Source: Rhizobium leguminosarum (GTDB lineage: Bacteria > Pseudomonadota > Alphaproteobacteria > Rhizobiales > Rhizobiaceae). From it: DNA of 64,000 nucleotides. Position 1 is the first letter of the stretch, and every line of letters starts with the position of its first letter. Positions 1 to 8,838 of the stretch are shown in pieces. The translations under genes and the position numbers were made by a program. Location of the stretch: positions 186,001 to 250,000 of the forward strand of contig NZ_CP025015.1 of NCBI RefSeq assembly GCF_002953715.1, read 5' to 3'. The notes beneath the pieces were generated by a model. The model did not search any database. It had not been told where the DNA came from and worked only from the letters and a program-made list of their open reading frames with translations.

Positions 1-128
1 AGTTCATCAATGCGATCAGCGCCGCTACCGAGCCAGAGCACCGCCCGTTCGTGGCCGATACGTCCGCCCGCCTGCAATCGCTCGATGGTCGACGCCACCA
101 CAGATCGTCCGACCTTGATCCGGCTCAT
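1..128 (-). CDS. JAB/Mov34-type metallopeptidase, N-terminal part (cut by window edge)
   Basis: Only the first 42 codons are present. The reading frame starts at an ATG that overlaps the stop codon of the CEHH gene (ATGA), so the two genes are translationally coupled. The peptide begins MSRIKVGRSVVAS and goes on to a segment with GRIGHERAVLWLGS, which resembles the first helix and strand of JAB (JAMM) domain proteins. In bacterial ubiquitin-like operons a JAB peptidase trims or removes the ubiquitin-like protein. The metal-binding JAMM motif would lie beyond the edge, so the family call rests on the start of the fold and on its neighbours. It could instead be another small operon protein. Confidence 0.6.
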   Translation of the reverse strand, partial: MSRIKVGRSVVASTIERLQAGGRIGHERAVLWLGSGADRIDE

Positions 129-562
129 CCAACCGCCCTCTTCCAGCCGCGCCATAACTGCTCGAGGATACCGAGCAGATCCATTCCCGATTTTCCGCGA
201 TAGCCATCCCAGCGCTCGCCGAAATGGCTGGAATGCGTGTGGAACTCGCGCGAGCCGCGCATGCAGACAAACGGCCGGCCGGTTGAGGGATGGGCACCGC
301 CGTTGAAGATGCTGCCCACATTGGGCGGAGCCGAGCTCAGATGCGCCCCGCTCGCCGACAGCAACTCAATCGAGGGCGGCAGGTCATTCCACTGGTCGCA
401 GATCATGCGGATGCGTAGCGGCTCCGCCGTCGCATGTCCGAATATGACATCGAGGATCGGGTACTCCGCACTGACGACGGTCCAGGCGCGGTGGGCGACA
501 GTCCGCGCACTCAGGCGGCAGACGTCGCCGTCGAACTTGGTGCGCGAAAGCTGCTCAAGCAC
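125..562 (-). CDS. CEHH putative metal-binding / E2-associated protein of a polyubiquitin-like system
   Basis: A protein of 145 aa if the GTG at 562 is used. That start is supported by a strong AAGGAGG ribosome binding site about 9 nt upstream and by its overlap with the stop of the multi-ubiquitin gene (GTGCTTGA). The C-terminal half carries C-x5-E-x-H-x-H (VCMRGSREFHTHSSH), then a Trp/Gly-rich end (WDGYRG, LWRGW). This fits the predicted metal-binding CEHH family (Pfam Metal_CEHH) that sits beside multi-ubiquitin, E1, E2 and JAB genes in bacteria. No biochemical activity is known to me for the family. An alternative reading is a divergent E2-like fold. A longer start (TTG at 592) exists but lies deep inside the upstream gene. 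Confidence 0.72.
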   Translation of the reverse strand: MLEQLSRTKFDGDVCRLSARTVAHRAWTVVSAEYPILDVIFGHATAEPLRIRMICDQWNDLPPSIELLSASGAHLSSAPPNVGSIFNGGAHPSTGRPFVCMRGSREFHTHSSHFGERWDGYRGKSGMDLLGILEQLWRGWKRAVG

Positions 563-1262
563 CGCCGCCTCCTTCGCGCGGGCCCCACTCAAGCTCCACC
601 CTTCCCGTCAGCCCGTTTTGGGTGAAGGTGCGATCGGGGTTAACGTCACGCCCCCCGACGGTCACCACCCAGTCGGTGGTGTCGGTGAGGCCCAGCTTAG
701 CGGCGGCGCGCGCCAACACCTGCTTCACCACAGTAACGGGGGGCACGCGCAGCGCGCCTTCCTCGGGGAAGGTGCCGCTGGTCGTGAATACCGTCACCTC
801 GATAAACTCGTGCGGGGCCTTGGGACGGGTGCGCAGATGCTCGACCGCCTTGTCGGCCAGCGACAACGTCCCGCCGCTCGACAGGACAATGTCGGGCTCA
901 CCTGCACGTTCCAGCACCAGCTCGCGATCCGGGGGCATGGCGATCAGGTTGACCAGACGGTTGACGTTGATCGTGTCACTACCCCAGACCTGGTCGATTT
1001 CGTCGACCGTGAAGGAGAAGACCCGGTCGCTCTGCAATGCATAGAAGCGCGGATCGACGTGGTCTCGCAGGTCGATCTCGGCGTCGAGCTCCACAAGTTG
1101 CGCTTGCCCCGCCGCGGCTAGAATCAGGCGGTAGTCGGACGGGGGCTTCAACCCACCACGCGTCAGAACCTCGCGACCCGTCACGATCTTGTCGCGGGAC
1201 GTCACCGGCGCGTCGTTCAAGAAATAGGCCTCGGCACGGGCCAGTTCGTCAGTAGCGCTCAT
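555..1262 (-). CDS. multi-ubiquitin domain protein (tandem ubiquitin-like folds)
   Basis: Protein of 235 aa; the ATG at 1262 has AAGGAGA 8 nt upstream, so it is preferred to the TTG at 1283. After a short N-terminal tail three related ubiquitin-like segments can be seen: about 30-100 (VTGREVLT..SDYRLIL), about 100-165 (RVFSFTVDEIDQVWGSDTI) and about 170-235 (FIEVTVFTTSGTFP), each a beta-grasp-like hairpin pattern. It ends in a Gly-rich tail, REGGGGA. Such multi-ubiquitin proteins (Pfam Multi_ubiq) are the modifier in bacterial polyUbl operons. The C-terminal glycines would be exposed directly or after JAB cleavage of the last residue; that is inference. It is the first gene of a minus-strand operon with the CEHH and JAB genes and faces away from the Xre-RES operon. 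Confidence 0.82.
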   Translation of the reverse strand: MSATDELARAEAYFLNDAPVTSRDKIVTGREVLTRGGLKPPSDYRLILAAAGQAQLVELDAEIDLRDHVDPRFYALQSDRVFSFTVDEIDQVWGSDTINVNRLVNLIAMPPDRELVLERAGEPDIVLSSGGTLSLADKAVEHLRTRPKAPHEFIEVTVFTTSGTFPEEGALRVPPVTVVKQVLARAAAKLGLTDTTDWVVTVGGRDVNPDRTFTQNGLTGRVELEWGPREGGGGA

Positions 1263-1398
1263 CGGTCGAATCTCCTTGCTCAAGACTCTTGACGCCGTCC
1301 GCCATTGGACTAAACTTCGATTCGAGTCCCGCTATAGACAGTCTATGTATGGACTGATTACGCCGTCAAGTCTAAAATGAGATCGGAGGACATTAATC

Positions 1399-1788
1399 AT
1401 GGGAGAAAACGCTCCCGGCGCCCTAGCGAGCGCTGGGCAAACACGGATTCCTGTTGAATTGCAGGCCTTCTTTCGGATGGCAGAGCGATGGAACCTTTCC
1501 ACTGACCAACAGATCACCCTTCTCGGGTCCCCGCCGCGCTCAACATTCTTCAAGTGGAAAAAGGAGGGAGGAGCCGTCCCCCCCGACACTGTCGAGCGCC
1601 TCTCTCATCTGTTGTCGATCTGGAAGGCCCTGCAAATTCTCTTCACTTCTGACCAGGCCAGCGAGGCCTGGATCCACGCACCGAATGACTTCTTCAACGG
1701 CGACAGCGCGCTGGACGTCATGCTGGGGGGAAAAGTGATCGATATCTATGCTGTTCGGCGGTACCTCGATGCCCAGCGCGGTGGATGA
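1399..1788 (+). CDS. Xre/MbcA/ParS-type antitoxin
   Basis: Protein of 129 aa with a clear GGAGG site just before the ATG. Residues about 20-65 form a helix-turn-helix-like region (SPPRSTFFKWKKEGG), and the C-terminal half (IWKALQILFTSDQASEAWIHAPND, read in parts) matches the DUF2384/MbcA-ParS toxin-binding domain, which caps the paired RES toxin. It lies directly upstream of and overlaps the RES gene, the usual antitoxin-first order. As in other Xre-RES pairs it probably represses the shared promoter in the 1263-1398 gap, which is divergent with the ubiquitin-like operon. Two operons sharing one short intergenic region may therefore be co-regulated. Confidence 0.9.
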   Translation: MGENAPGALASAGQTRIPVELQAFFRMAERWNLSTDQQITLLGSPPRSTFFKWKKEGGAVPPDTVERLSHLLSIWKALQILFTSDQASEAWIHAPNDFFNGDSALDVMLGGKVIDIYAVRRYLDAQRGG

Positions 1789-2488
1789 CTACCCGGTCGT
1801 GCGCTTTGCCGCGAACGGATACCGGCTGATCCCCTCGCGGTTCCCGCCGGTCTCGGTCTATCGCGACCTCATCGCGCCCGATCATGTCGAAACACTGGTC
1901 GAAGTCGAAAACAAGACCAATCCCCGTCTGCGCCTGCAGGACCGCCTGATGGCGCGGCGCGAGGGATCCAAGCTCGATTCCGCAATGCTCCAGAACTGGA
2001 ATTTGGCTCCATTCACCTATGAGAACCCCGAGGGCACGACGTTCTTCGCCCCCGAGCGATCGTGCCTCGAGCTCGCCGACACGCCCCAGACGGCGTTGGT
2101 GGTCTCGATCGCGCGCCGGGCGCGCTTTCTGTCGCGCACAAGGGAAGCTGCGACCGGACTCGACATGAGGATGTTGAAGACACCAGTTGATGGGAGGTTC
2201 ATCGACCTGCGCCAGGTGTCGGCCGAGCTTCCGCAAGAGCAACGCTGGTCATTGGGCGATTCGGTCCCCGCCGATGTCGACGGCATCCTGTTTCGGCCGG
2301 CCGAGCGTCCCACGGCAACGGCCATTGCCGTCCTCAAAGGACAGGTGCTCGGGAGGTCGATCCAGACAACGCACTACCGGTTTGAGTGGAACGGCGTTCG
2401 CATCGACAGGCTCTATGCCTTCGACGAGCAAGGGACTGTCCTGCGCCCGGAGAGTCTCGCGGGAAAGGAAGAGGTTCTTGCAGCGTAG
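1769..2488 (+). CDS. RES-domain toxin (NAD+-consuming)
   Basis: Protein of 239 aa from the ATG at 1769; an ATG at 1748 would add seven residues. Both overlap the antitoxin stop. The N-terminus (YRLIPSRFPPVSVYRDL) with the following VEVENKTNPRLRLQDRL is the typical opening of a RES domain, named for its conserved Arg, Glu and Ser. Characterised RES toxins such as MbcT and ParT degrade or transfer from NAD+ and arrest or kill the cell when the antitoxin is lost. The gene is unusual because it does not end a two-gene cassette: the next gene starts inside its 3' end and an AddAB-like pair follows on the same strand. Confidence 0.88.
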   Translation: MPSAVDDYPVVRFAANGYRLIPSRFPPVSVYRDLIAPDHVETLVEVENKTNPRLRLQDRLMARREGSKLDSAMLQNWNLAPFTYENPEGTTFFAPERSCLELADTPQTALVVSIARRARFLSRTREAATGLDMRMLKTPVDGRFIDLRQVSAELPQEQRWSLGDSVPADVDGILFRPAERPTATAIAVLKGQVLGRSIQTTHYRFEWNGVRIDRLYAFDEQGTVLRPESLAGKEEVLAA

Positions 2489-2861
2489 AGTCGAAATCGT
2501 CCTGTCCTGGGCAAAGGACTTTTGGCGCGCGCTGTGGCCTCGGCGCTCGAAAGCCCATCGCGTGCCAACGCAACGGTACGCCCCGCGACCGCGGGTCGGC
2601 TTTGCGCATTGGAAAGGAACCGGTTCGGCGCCGGCAGGCCATTGGGCCGCCTGTCACCCCTCGACCGAGCACATCTTCAAGGCCGAGGTGACGTGTCCGC
2701 GTGGACACCAACTTACGCTCAAGGGGCACTCCATCAGCGCCGAGGGGCAGGTCCAACCGAGCGTCGTTTGCAGGCATCTCGGCTGCGACTTCCACGAATT
2801 CGTCGTGCTCGACAACTGGGCGCAGCGTCGCGCGGCGGTGCCCGCGATCCGCACGAGCTGA
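2478..2861 (+). CDS. small putative zinc-binding protein, coupled to the RES gene
   Basis: Protein of about 127 aa. The TTG at 2478 is chosen because AGGAAGAGG lies just upstream within the RES 3' end and the basic N-terminus (MQRRVEIVLSW) is in frame; no ATG suits. The C-terminal half holds CPRGHQLTLKGH, then PSVVC, then GCDFHEFVVLDNW: two Cys/His pairs that could form one zinc site. The arrangement (Cys-rich pair, PS-V, C-x-FH) recalls the DUF6527-like small proteins seen near bacterial ubiquitin-like and defence genes, but the resemblance is loose. The gene overlaps the RES end by 11 nt and precedes the AddB-like gene by 20 nt. Function unknown. Confidence 0.65.
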   Translation: MQRRVEIVLSWAKDFWRALWPRRSKAHRVPTQRYAPRPRVGFAHWKGTGSAPAGHWAACHPSTEHIFKAEVTCPRGHQLTLKGHSISAEGQVQPSVVCRHLGCDFHEFVVLDNWAQRRAAVPAIRTS

Positions 2862-2881
2862 GATCGGAGCAACTGAGACCT

Positions 2882-5530
2882 TTGGCCATCAAGCGTCACA
2901 CGATCATCGTCGAAGGCACCCTTTCCTTTCGCATGCAGCGCGTCGCCGCAGCGCGTGCGGGGGACCACGGTCGGGACGTCTCGACGCTCCCCCTGCTCGC
3001 TGCCCGCCTTGCGGGTGGCTTCGTCCGGCCCGCAGACCAGGCCACCCTAGTCCCAATCGTTGCTCGAGCGCTCAGCGAGTTCACTTTCGAAGAATTGGAA
3101 CAGGTCAAGACCCGCCCGGGCATGGCGCGGGCCGTGCTCGCGAGTCTGGCGCGGATATGGGCCGCGGACATTCGGTTCGACGATCTGCGTTATGGGAGCG
3201 CCCGTCTACGCGATCTGGGGCGCATCGAGGCCTACCTACACAGCCATCTCCCAATTGGTGCGCTTCTGCCCCGAGACCTTCGCGACCGAGCGATCGCGCG
3301 TATGGCACATGCCCGTGCCACCGTTGGCAACCTGCATTTCCATAGGCTGATTTCGATCGACCCGCTTTGGCGGCCGCTCATCAAGACCCTAGCCTCAGTT
3401 GTGGAAATCACCTGGGACCCGCCCGGCGCACGCGATCGGAGTTGGTTCCCCGGCACGATACTGCCCTCGAAGATAGAGCCTCCGCAGGATCTGATCTGCG
3501 ACGTTTGTGCCGATCCTCGCGCAGAGGTCGTCGAGGCACTTCGCTGGGCTCGCGAGCTGTTGAGCGATGGCAAAATACAGGCCTCTGACATTGCGATCAC
3601 CAGCGCTGACCTCGGCCCATGGGACGACCACATGCTGGTCCTCGCCGCGGGCGCTAATCTGCCAATCCATTTCGCGAGCGGCGTTTCCGCCCTGAGCACT
3701 CGCGCCGGCCAGGCGTGCGCGGCGTTGGCAGACGTGATGATCAACGGCCTTTCGCAGGATCGCGTTCGACGTCTGTCCCAACTCTCCCCCTATTTGTCGG
3801 AGGCCGTTCCTGCTGACTGGATGAAAGGCATCCCGACCGAGGCGGGTCTGTTTGAACCGGAGCATTGGGCCAGCAGCCTCGAGCAGCTTTCGCGTTCCGA
3901 TGGTCCCTCCATCGCAGCGACCCTCATCCCAGTACTGCGTGACCTCGATGTCGGACCTCAGGCGGCGGTCAAACTCGGAGAAATCCTGCTGCGGGGCAAG
4001 AGCCTCGGCCTCTGGCAAGAAGCGCTTCGCCTGGGGCCGGCTGCGGCGATGGAGATGACCCTGACGTCACTGCGTATCGCTGACAAAAGCGACCCTGCCA
4101 ACAAGGTCGTCTGGGCAAGAGCGGCTGACCTCGTTGGTGAGCCGCGCAAGCACATGCGCCTGCTGGGACTTTCGAGCAGAAGCTGGCCGCGCGCCGATGG
4201 TGTGGACCCGCTGGTGCCCGATCACGTCCTTAGGGAGCGTGACTTGGTGGATCTTCCCCGGCTCGAACGCGATCGGCTGGCCTTCGAGGTTCTCGTAAGT
4301 CACCCAGGCTCGCGCGTTGCGCTGTCACGCAGCAGGCGCTCGGCGGACGGCGCGTTCCTTGCCAGGAGCGCGTTGCTGCAACGGAAGGTCACGGAGCGTC
4401 CGCTAACGCGGACCAGACCCCCAGAGCATGCGTTCAGCGAAGGGGATCGTCTGCTTGCGCGCATTGATGATGCGCTGAGGCTGCCGCGAATCCAGGGTGT
4501 TGTGTCTTGCTGGACCGACTGGACAATCAGGCGGGAGCCTACGCCGCATGACGGCGGGTTCCGGAAAGACCATCCGGCCGTTACTCGTGCGCTGAGCATG
4601 CCGCAGTCGGCAACGTCCCTGCGGCGCCTGCTGCGTGATCCGCTCGGCTTTGTCTGGCTGCGGGCATTGGGAATGACCGCGCCCGAGCTTGCTGTTGAGC
4701 CGCTGCAACTCGATCCCGTTACGTTCGGCGACCTCGTGCATGAGTTACTGCGGCTTGCGATCGAGCGCATCGAACCCACGCCCGGCCTTGTCGGCGCAAC
4801 GCCAGAAGAAATCGACAATGCCCTTGGCGGGGCAGCACGCGACATCGCCGAGCGTTGGCCGCTGACCCAGGCGGTGCCACCAAAATTATTGTGGTTGGAC
4901 ACCATCGAGGAGGCACGGCGGCGCGCCCGTCGCGGCCTCACGATCGACGAACGCTTCGGCCAAGGGACCCGCAGCTTCAGCGAGGTCCCGTTCGGCAATC
5001 CGCAATCGCCGGCAGAGCGTGTCGATCCATGGGATGAGCGCCAGGAGGTCGTGATCGGCCAGTCGGGCATCCGCCTGAAGGGCCGTATCGACCGTGTCGA
5101 TGTGAAGTCCGATCGCTGCGGTGTGCGAATGTCCGACTACAAGACCGGCAAGACGCCGCGTAACGTCCGTGAGGTGATCCTGGACGGCGGGGCGGAAGTT
5201 CAGCGCGCGCTCTACGCCACCACGATCAGGCAGCTCAACCCGGAAGCCCGCACCATCATCACCCGGCTCGTTTACCTCGACACGATGGCGCCTGCAGCAG
5301 GCCTTGATGGCGACACCCTCGAGCGGGCGGAGGAGACGCTGCTGCACTTCATCGACATTGGGGTGGAAGAGCTCGGAAGCGGCGTCGCCTATCCGGGGCC
5401 AGATGCGTTTGCAGGCTATAATGACCTCAGGATCGCACTGCCGGCAGCGCTCGACCGCTATCGGGGGCGGAAGGAGGAAGGCTTCAAAGCCGCTCAACAA
5501 AGGCTCGCGCCACTTTGGGATGAGCCATGA
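2882..5530 (+). CDS. AddB/RecB-like PD-(D/E)XK nuclease protein
   Basis: Protein of about 882 aa from a TTG at 2882; the frame is open further upstream, but that part is only the shadow of the preceding gene. The body is large and helical with no Walker A motif, as in AddB where the helicase half is degenerate. Near residues 733-760 is a RecB-family nuclease core: KGRIDRVDV followed by MSDYKTGKT (Asp and DYK), then a Gln-less ALYATTIRQL helix. It is followed by and overlaps the UvrD helicase gene (ATGA), the same order as addB-addA. It is shorter and divergent compared with the about 1000-aa housekeeping AddB, so an accessory defence or phage-DNA-processing role is more likely than general repair; that is inference. 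Confidence 0.8.
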   Translation: MAIKRHTIIVEGTLSFRMQRVAAARAGDHGRDVSTLPLLAARLAGGFVRPADQATLVPIVARALSEFTFEELEQVKTRPGMARAVLASLARIWAADIRFDDLRYGSARLRDLGRIEAYLHSHLPIGALLPRDLRDRAIARMAHARATVGNLHFHRLISIDPLWRPLIKTLASVVEITWDPPGARDRSWFPGTILPSKIEPPQDLICDVCADPRAEVVEALRWARELLSDGKIQASDIAITSADLGPWDDHMLVLAAGANLPIHFASGVSALSTRAGQACAALADVMINGLSQDRVRRLSQLSPYLSEAVPADWMKGIPTEAGLFEPEHWASSLEQLSRSDGPSIAATLIPVLRDLDVGPQAAVKLGEILLRGKSLGLWQEALRLGPAAAMEMTLTSLRIADKSDPANKVVWARAADLVGEPRKHMRLLGLSSRSWPRADGVDPLVPDHVLRERDLVDLPRLERDRLAFEVLVSHPGSRVALSRSRRSADGAFLARSALLQRKVTERPLTRTRPPEHAFSEGDRLLARIDDALRLPRIQGVVSCWTDWTIRREPTPHDGGFRKDHPAVTRALSMPQSATSLRRLLRDPLGFVWLRALGMTAPELAVEPLQLDPVTFGDLVHELLRLAIERIEPTPGLVGATPEEIDNALGGAARDIAERWPLTQAVPPKLLWLDTIEEARRRARRGLTIDERFGQGTRSFSEVPFGNPQSPAERVDPWDERQEVVIGQSGIRLKGRIDRVDVKSDRCGVRMSDYKTGKTPRNVREVILDGGAEVQRALYATTIRQLNPEARTIITRLVYLDTMAPAAGLDGDTLERAEETLLHFIDIGVEELGSGVAYPGPDAFAGYNDLRIALPAALDRYRGRKEEGFKAAQQRLAPLWDEP

Positions 5531-8500
5531 TGATGCTGAGTGATGCCGTCGAACGTAATCGCGTTCTCACCGAACTCGACAAGACGTTACTGGTCGAAGC
5601 GGCGGCGGGCACGGGCAAGACATCACTGATTGCCGGTCGCGTCGTTATGCTGATGCTGAACGGTGTACCACCTCGCGGCATCGCGGCGATTACATTCACC
5701 GAGTTGGCCGCCAGCGAGTTGTCGCTGCGCATTCGCGAATATGCAACGCAACTGCTGGCGGGCGATATCCCGAAGGTCCTGCGCGGCGCTGTCAGCCTTG
5801 AGCTGCTCAATGACAAAAGGGATGTCCTCAGGTCGGCGATTGATGACTTCGACGAAATGACCGCGTGCACGATTCACGCGTTCTGCCAGCAGATCATCAT
5901 GGTCTATGCCGTCGAAACGGGGCTTGATCCCGGATCACAGATGATGGAGGCGCCCACGGCAGATGCGATGTTCGAGAGCGTAATCTCCGGCTGGCTGTTC
6001 GACCGCCTCTCTCACCTTATGCAGGAAAGTGAGGATCCAGTCGCTGTCCTGTCCAAGTTTGAGCCCCTGAAGGTCGTAAAGGACAGCTATGACCTTGCCA
6101 AGCTCAAGCTTGCGCACCCCGGCGCCGGCACAGTCCCGGTCGAGCTCTCGCTGCGCAAGGACATTGACTTTGTCGAAAGCGTTCGCGTCTTTCGCCGCTG
6201 GTACGCAAACTACCCCAAGGAGCGCAGCACCGGAGCATTGATCGAGGAGTTCGAGATGCTCGCCGAATTCTACGAGAACTGTTTCGAGACAGAGCCCAGC
6301 TTCACCCGACTGTGGGAACTCGCGAACCCGCCGCGCACGCCCTCGATGAAGTGGAACGAATTTACATTTACCGAGCCGCGCAATCTTGGTCGTTGGAAGT
6401 CGGCTTACGGGATAGACGACGGGCCGGGGCTCTCTCAGCAGGCCGACGCGCATTTCCGCGCCTGTGTGGACCGGTTTTCTGATATGCTGGGCCAAATTGG
6501 CGATGCGATGGTCGGCCAGATGTCGCGTGCCCTTGATCCGGTCACGGACCTTTACAGGCAACGCAAGGAAAACGCCGCTGTCCTCGATTTCGATGATCTG
6601 CTGCAGCGCGCCCATGCCCTCGTCACCACCAACGATGTCGTCCGCACCGGGATAGGTGAGCGCTTCGCACACATCCTCATCGATGAATTTCAGGACACCG
6701 ATCCGATACAAGCCAGTATCCTGTTTTCGATCTCGGCCCGCAGCATGCCCGTCCGATGGCAGGACGCGGACCTTCGTGACGGGGCGCTGTTTGTCGTCGG
6801 CGATCCCAAGCAATCCATATACGCGTTCCGCGGCGCCGATATCGATAGCTACAATCAGGCGAAGGAGGCCATTGCCCGTCTCGGCGATCACCGCATCATA
6901 CATATCGGTGCCAATTTCCGCTGTCAGCCAGGCGTCATCGACTATGTGAATAGCGTTTTCCAATCGGTCCTCGATGCAGATGGACAGCCAAGCTACAGCG
7001 CACTCACTGCTACGCGCGAGGGGGCTTTGCACGGACTCGCCTGCGCGTCCCTTGTGGCCGTAGGCGATGGCCAGAAGGCCAAAATGGCACAGCAGCGGGA
7101 TGACGAGGCGGCCGTCATTGCAGAGATCTGCTCGAAGCTCATCGGAGCCATCGAAATCGAGGACGAGCACACCGGCGACCCCCGCCTCCTCGAGGCGGGC
7201 GATATCGCTCTCCTGGCTCCAACCGGCACCGAGCTCTGGCGCTACGAACGCGCACTGGAAGCGCGCGGGCTTGCCGTGGCGTCGCAGGCCGGCAAGACGC
7301 TCTTCCTGCAGCAGGAGACGCAGGACGTCCTTGCACTGTTGCGCGCGCTCGCGGATTCGCGCGACCGGCTTGCATTCGGAGCCTTCATGCGTGGACCGAT
7401 GGTCGGCCTCACGGACGAAGAGCTGCTCGACATTGCCGAAGAGGTCCATCAGGCCGGCCCCGAGGCCTCCCCTACCGGCCTGTTCGACATCACGACGCCG
7501 CCGGCCATGGTTTCCCATGGCGTCGCCCGCTCCGTCCTTGAAACCCTGCAGAAACTTCGCGCGCGCGTGAACGTCACAACGCCGCGCGTACTCTTGGCCG
7601 AGGCAATCGAGCAGCTCCAGTTGCGTGTCGCGCTGTCAGTGCGGAGCGGCAACAATCGCGCTGCGCGCTCGCTTGCCAATCTTGATCGGATTGTCGAGCT
7701 CGCGCGGCCCTTTGATGTTCGGGGCCTCAGGGCCTTCGTCCGCCATCTCCAACTCGACTGGGATCGACGCGCCTCGCGCCAGGAAGGAAGGATTGACGCG
7801 TCGAGAGACGCGGTCGAGATCGTGACCATCCACAGCGCGAAAGGTCTCGAATGGCCCGTGGTGATCCCAATCAACATGGGGACACAAGCAAGGCCGTCGG
7901 AGCGATTTGTGCATCGGCATTCCGACAACACCCTTCATTGGGTCATAGGGGGCGTTTCCTCCTCGGCGCTCAGGCGTGCCCGCGAAGAGCAGGGGCGACG
8001 ACAGGCGCTCGAAAACCAGCGCATGTGGTATGTGGCGTGCACGCGCGCCCGAGACCTGTTGATCGTGCCCTACCTTTCCTCTGCGGGACCCGCGGCTTGG
8101 TCGAAATTGGTCAATCTCAGGTTTGATCTCCTCGAAGAACTGAAGCTCTATGCGCTCGAGCCTCAACCGGCCACCGGCTCCAAGGCCGTGGTTGTCTCCC
8201 AGGACGCCGACACATTCGCCCGGCAGGCCGCGATCGTGCAAGCGGCGACGCCGGCGCTCCGCTGGGTGAACCCTAGTGTGCATGACGCTGATCGAGCGGA
8301 GATCCTCACACCCGCCATTGCTATCGAGCCGGGCAGCACATTCGAATATGTCGAGCCGATCGGCGCCGGCAGAATTCGGGGATTGATCCTGCATAAGCTC
8401 ATGGAAGAGCTTTTGACCGGAGAGCTCTCGCCGCAGGATGATATTACCGCCCGGGCGGAGCGCCTTCGCGACGAGCTTCTCGCCCTCGATCCCACAAACG

Positions 8501-8838
8501 GGCCTCCGGTTCCGGGCGAACTCGCGGCGACAGCGCTGCAGACGCTTCGGCTCCCCTATGTGCAGCATCTCCTCCCTTTCCTTGTACCGGAGCTCTCTGT
8601 CTGGAGTGAGTTGGACCCCGGCAATCTTCTCGCTGGCCGTGTCGATGCGATCGCTATTGAGGACGGTAAGGTCTTGGAGGTTCTGGACTGGAAAAGTGAT
8701 CGCGACACCGACCTGCACCGGGAGGCGTATGTTCAGCAGTTGCAGCGCTACCTTCGGGCAACGTCGGCACCGCGCGGCGCGATCGTATACATGACCACGG
8801 GAGAAATCGTGCCGGTCCTGCCCGAGATTGACGCCTGA
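5527..8838 (+). CDS. AddA/RecB-like UvrD-family helicase-nuclease
   Basis: Protein of 1103 aa; the start ATG overlaps the stop of the AddB-like gene. Walker A AAAGTGKT is at residues 25-32, the Q-motif/ITFTELAASEL region follows, the Walker B DEFQDTDP is near 385, then VVGDPKQSIYAFRGAD and, near 760, TIHSAKGLEWPVV (motif V), with CTRARDLLIVP (motif VI). The C-terminus (about 940-1095) is a RecB-type nuclease: RGLILHKLMEELL, LAGRVDAI, VLDWKSDRD and YVQQLQRYL. This is the AddA architecture, so with the previous gene it should form a two-nuclease helicase that resects double-strand ends. The cell will have chromosomal addAB as well; this copy is in an operon with a RES toxin pair. Confidence 0.88.
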   Translation: MMMLSDAVERNRVLTELDKTLLVEAAAGTGKTSLIAGRVVMLMLNGVPPRGIAAITFTELAASELSLRIREYATQLLAGDIPKVLRGAVSLELLNDKRDVLRSAIDDFDEMTACTIHAFCQQIIMVYAVETGLDPGSQMMEAPTADAMFESVISGWLFDRLSHLMQESEDPVAVLSKFEPLKVVKDSYDLAKLKLAHPGAGTVPVELSLRKDIDFVESVRVFRRWYANYPKERSTGALIEEFEMLAEFYENCFETEPSFTRLWELANPPRTPSMKWNEFTFTEPRNLGRWKSAYGIDDGPGLSQQADAHFRACVDRFSDMLGQIGDAMVGQMSRALDPVTDLYRQRKENAAVLDFDDLLQRAHALVTTNDVVRTGIGERFAHILIDEFQDTDPIQASILFSISARSMPVRWQDADLRDGALFVVGDPKQSIYAFRGADIDSYNQAKEAIARLGDHRIIHIGANFRCQPGVIDYVNSVFQSVLDADGQPSYSALTATREGALHGLACASLVAVGDGQKAKMAQQRDDEAAVIAEICSKLIGAIEIEDEHTGDPRLLEAGDIALLAPTGTELWRYERALEARGLAVASQAGKTLFLQQETQDVLALLRALADSRDRLAFGAFMRGPMVGLTDEELLDIAEEVHQAGPEASPTGLFDITTPPAMVSHGVARSVLETLQKLRARVNVTTPRVLLAEAIEQLQLRVALSVRSGNNRAARSLANLDRIVELARPFDVRGLRAFVRHLQLDWDRRASRQEGRIDASRDAVEIVTIHSAKGLEWPVVIPINMGTQARPSERFVHRHSDNTLHWVIGGVSSSALRRAREEQGRRQALENQRMWYVACTRARDLLIVPYLSSAGPAAWSKLVNLRFDLLEELKLYALEPQPATGSKAVVVSQDADTFARQAAIVQAATPALRWVNPSVHDADRAEILTPAIAIEPGSTFEYVEPIGAGRIRGLILHKLMEELLTGELSPQDDITARAERLRDELLALDPTNGPPVPGELAATALQTLRLPYVQHLLPFLVPELSVWSELDPGNLLAGRVDAIAIEDGKVLEVLDWKSDRDTDLHREAYVQQLQRYLRATSAPRGAIVYMTTGEIVPVLPEIDA

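Noticed and set aside
237..1121. Long plus-strand frame (294 codons) across the ubiquitin-like genes
   Set aside because: It lies opposite two genes with recognised motifs and good start sites and shows no domain.
5935..7518. Minus-strand frame of 527 codons opposite the helicase gene
   Set aside because: A shadow of the UvrD gene; it has no motifs while the plus strand carries all the helicase motifs.
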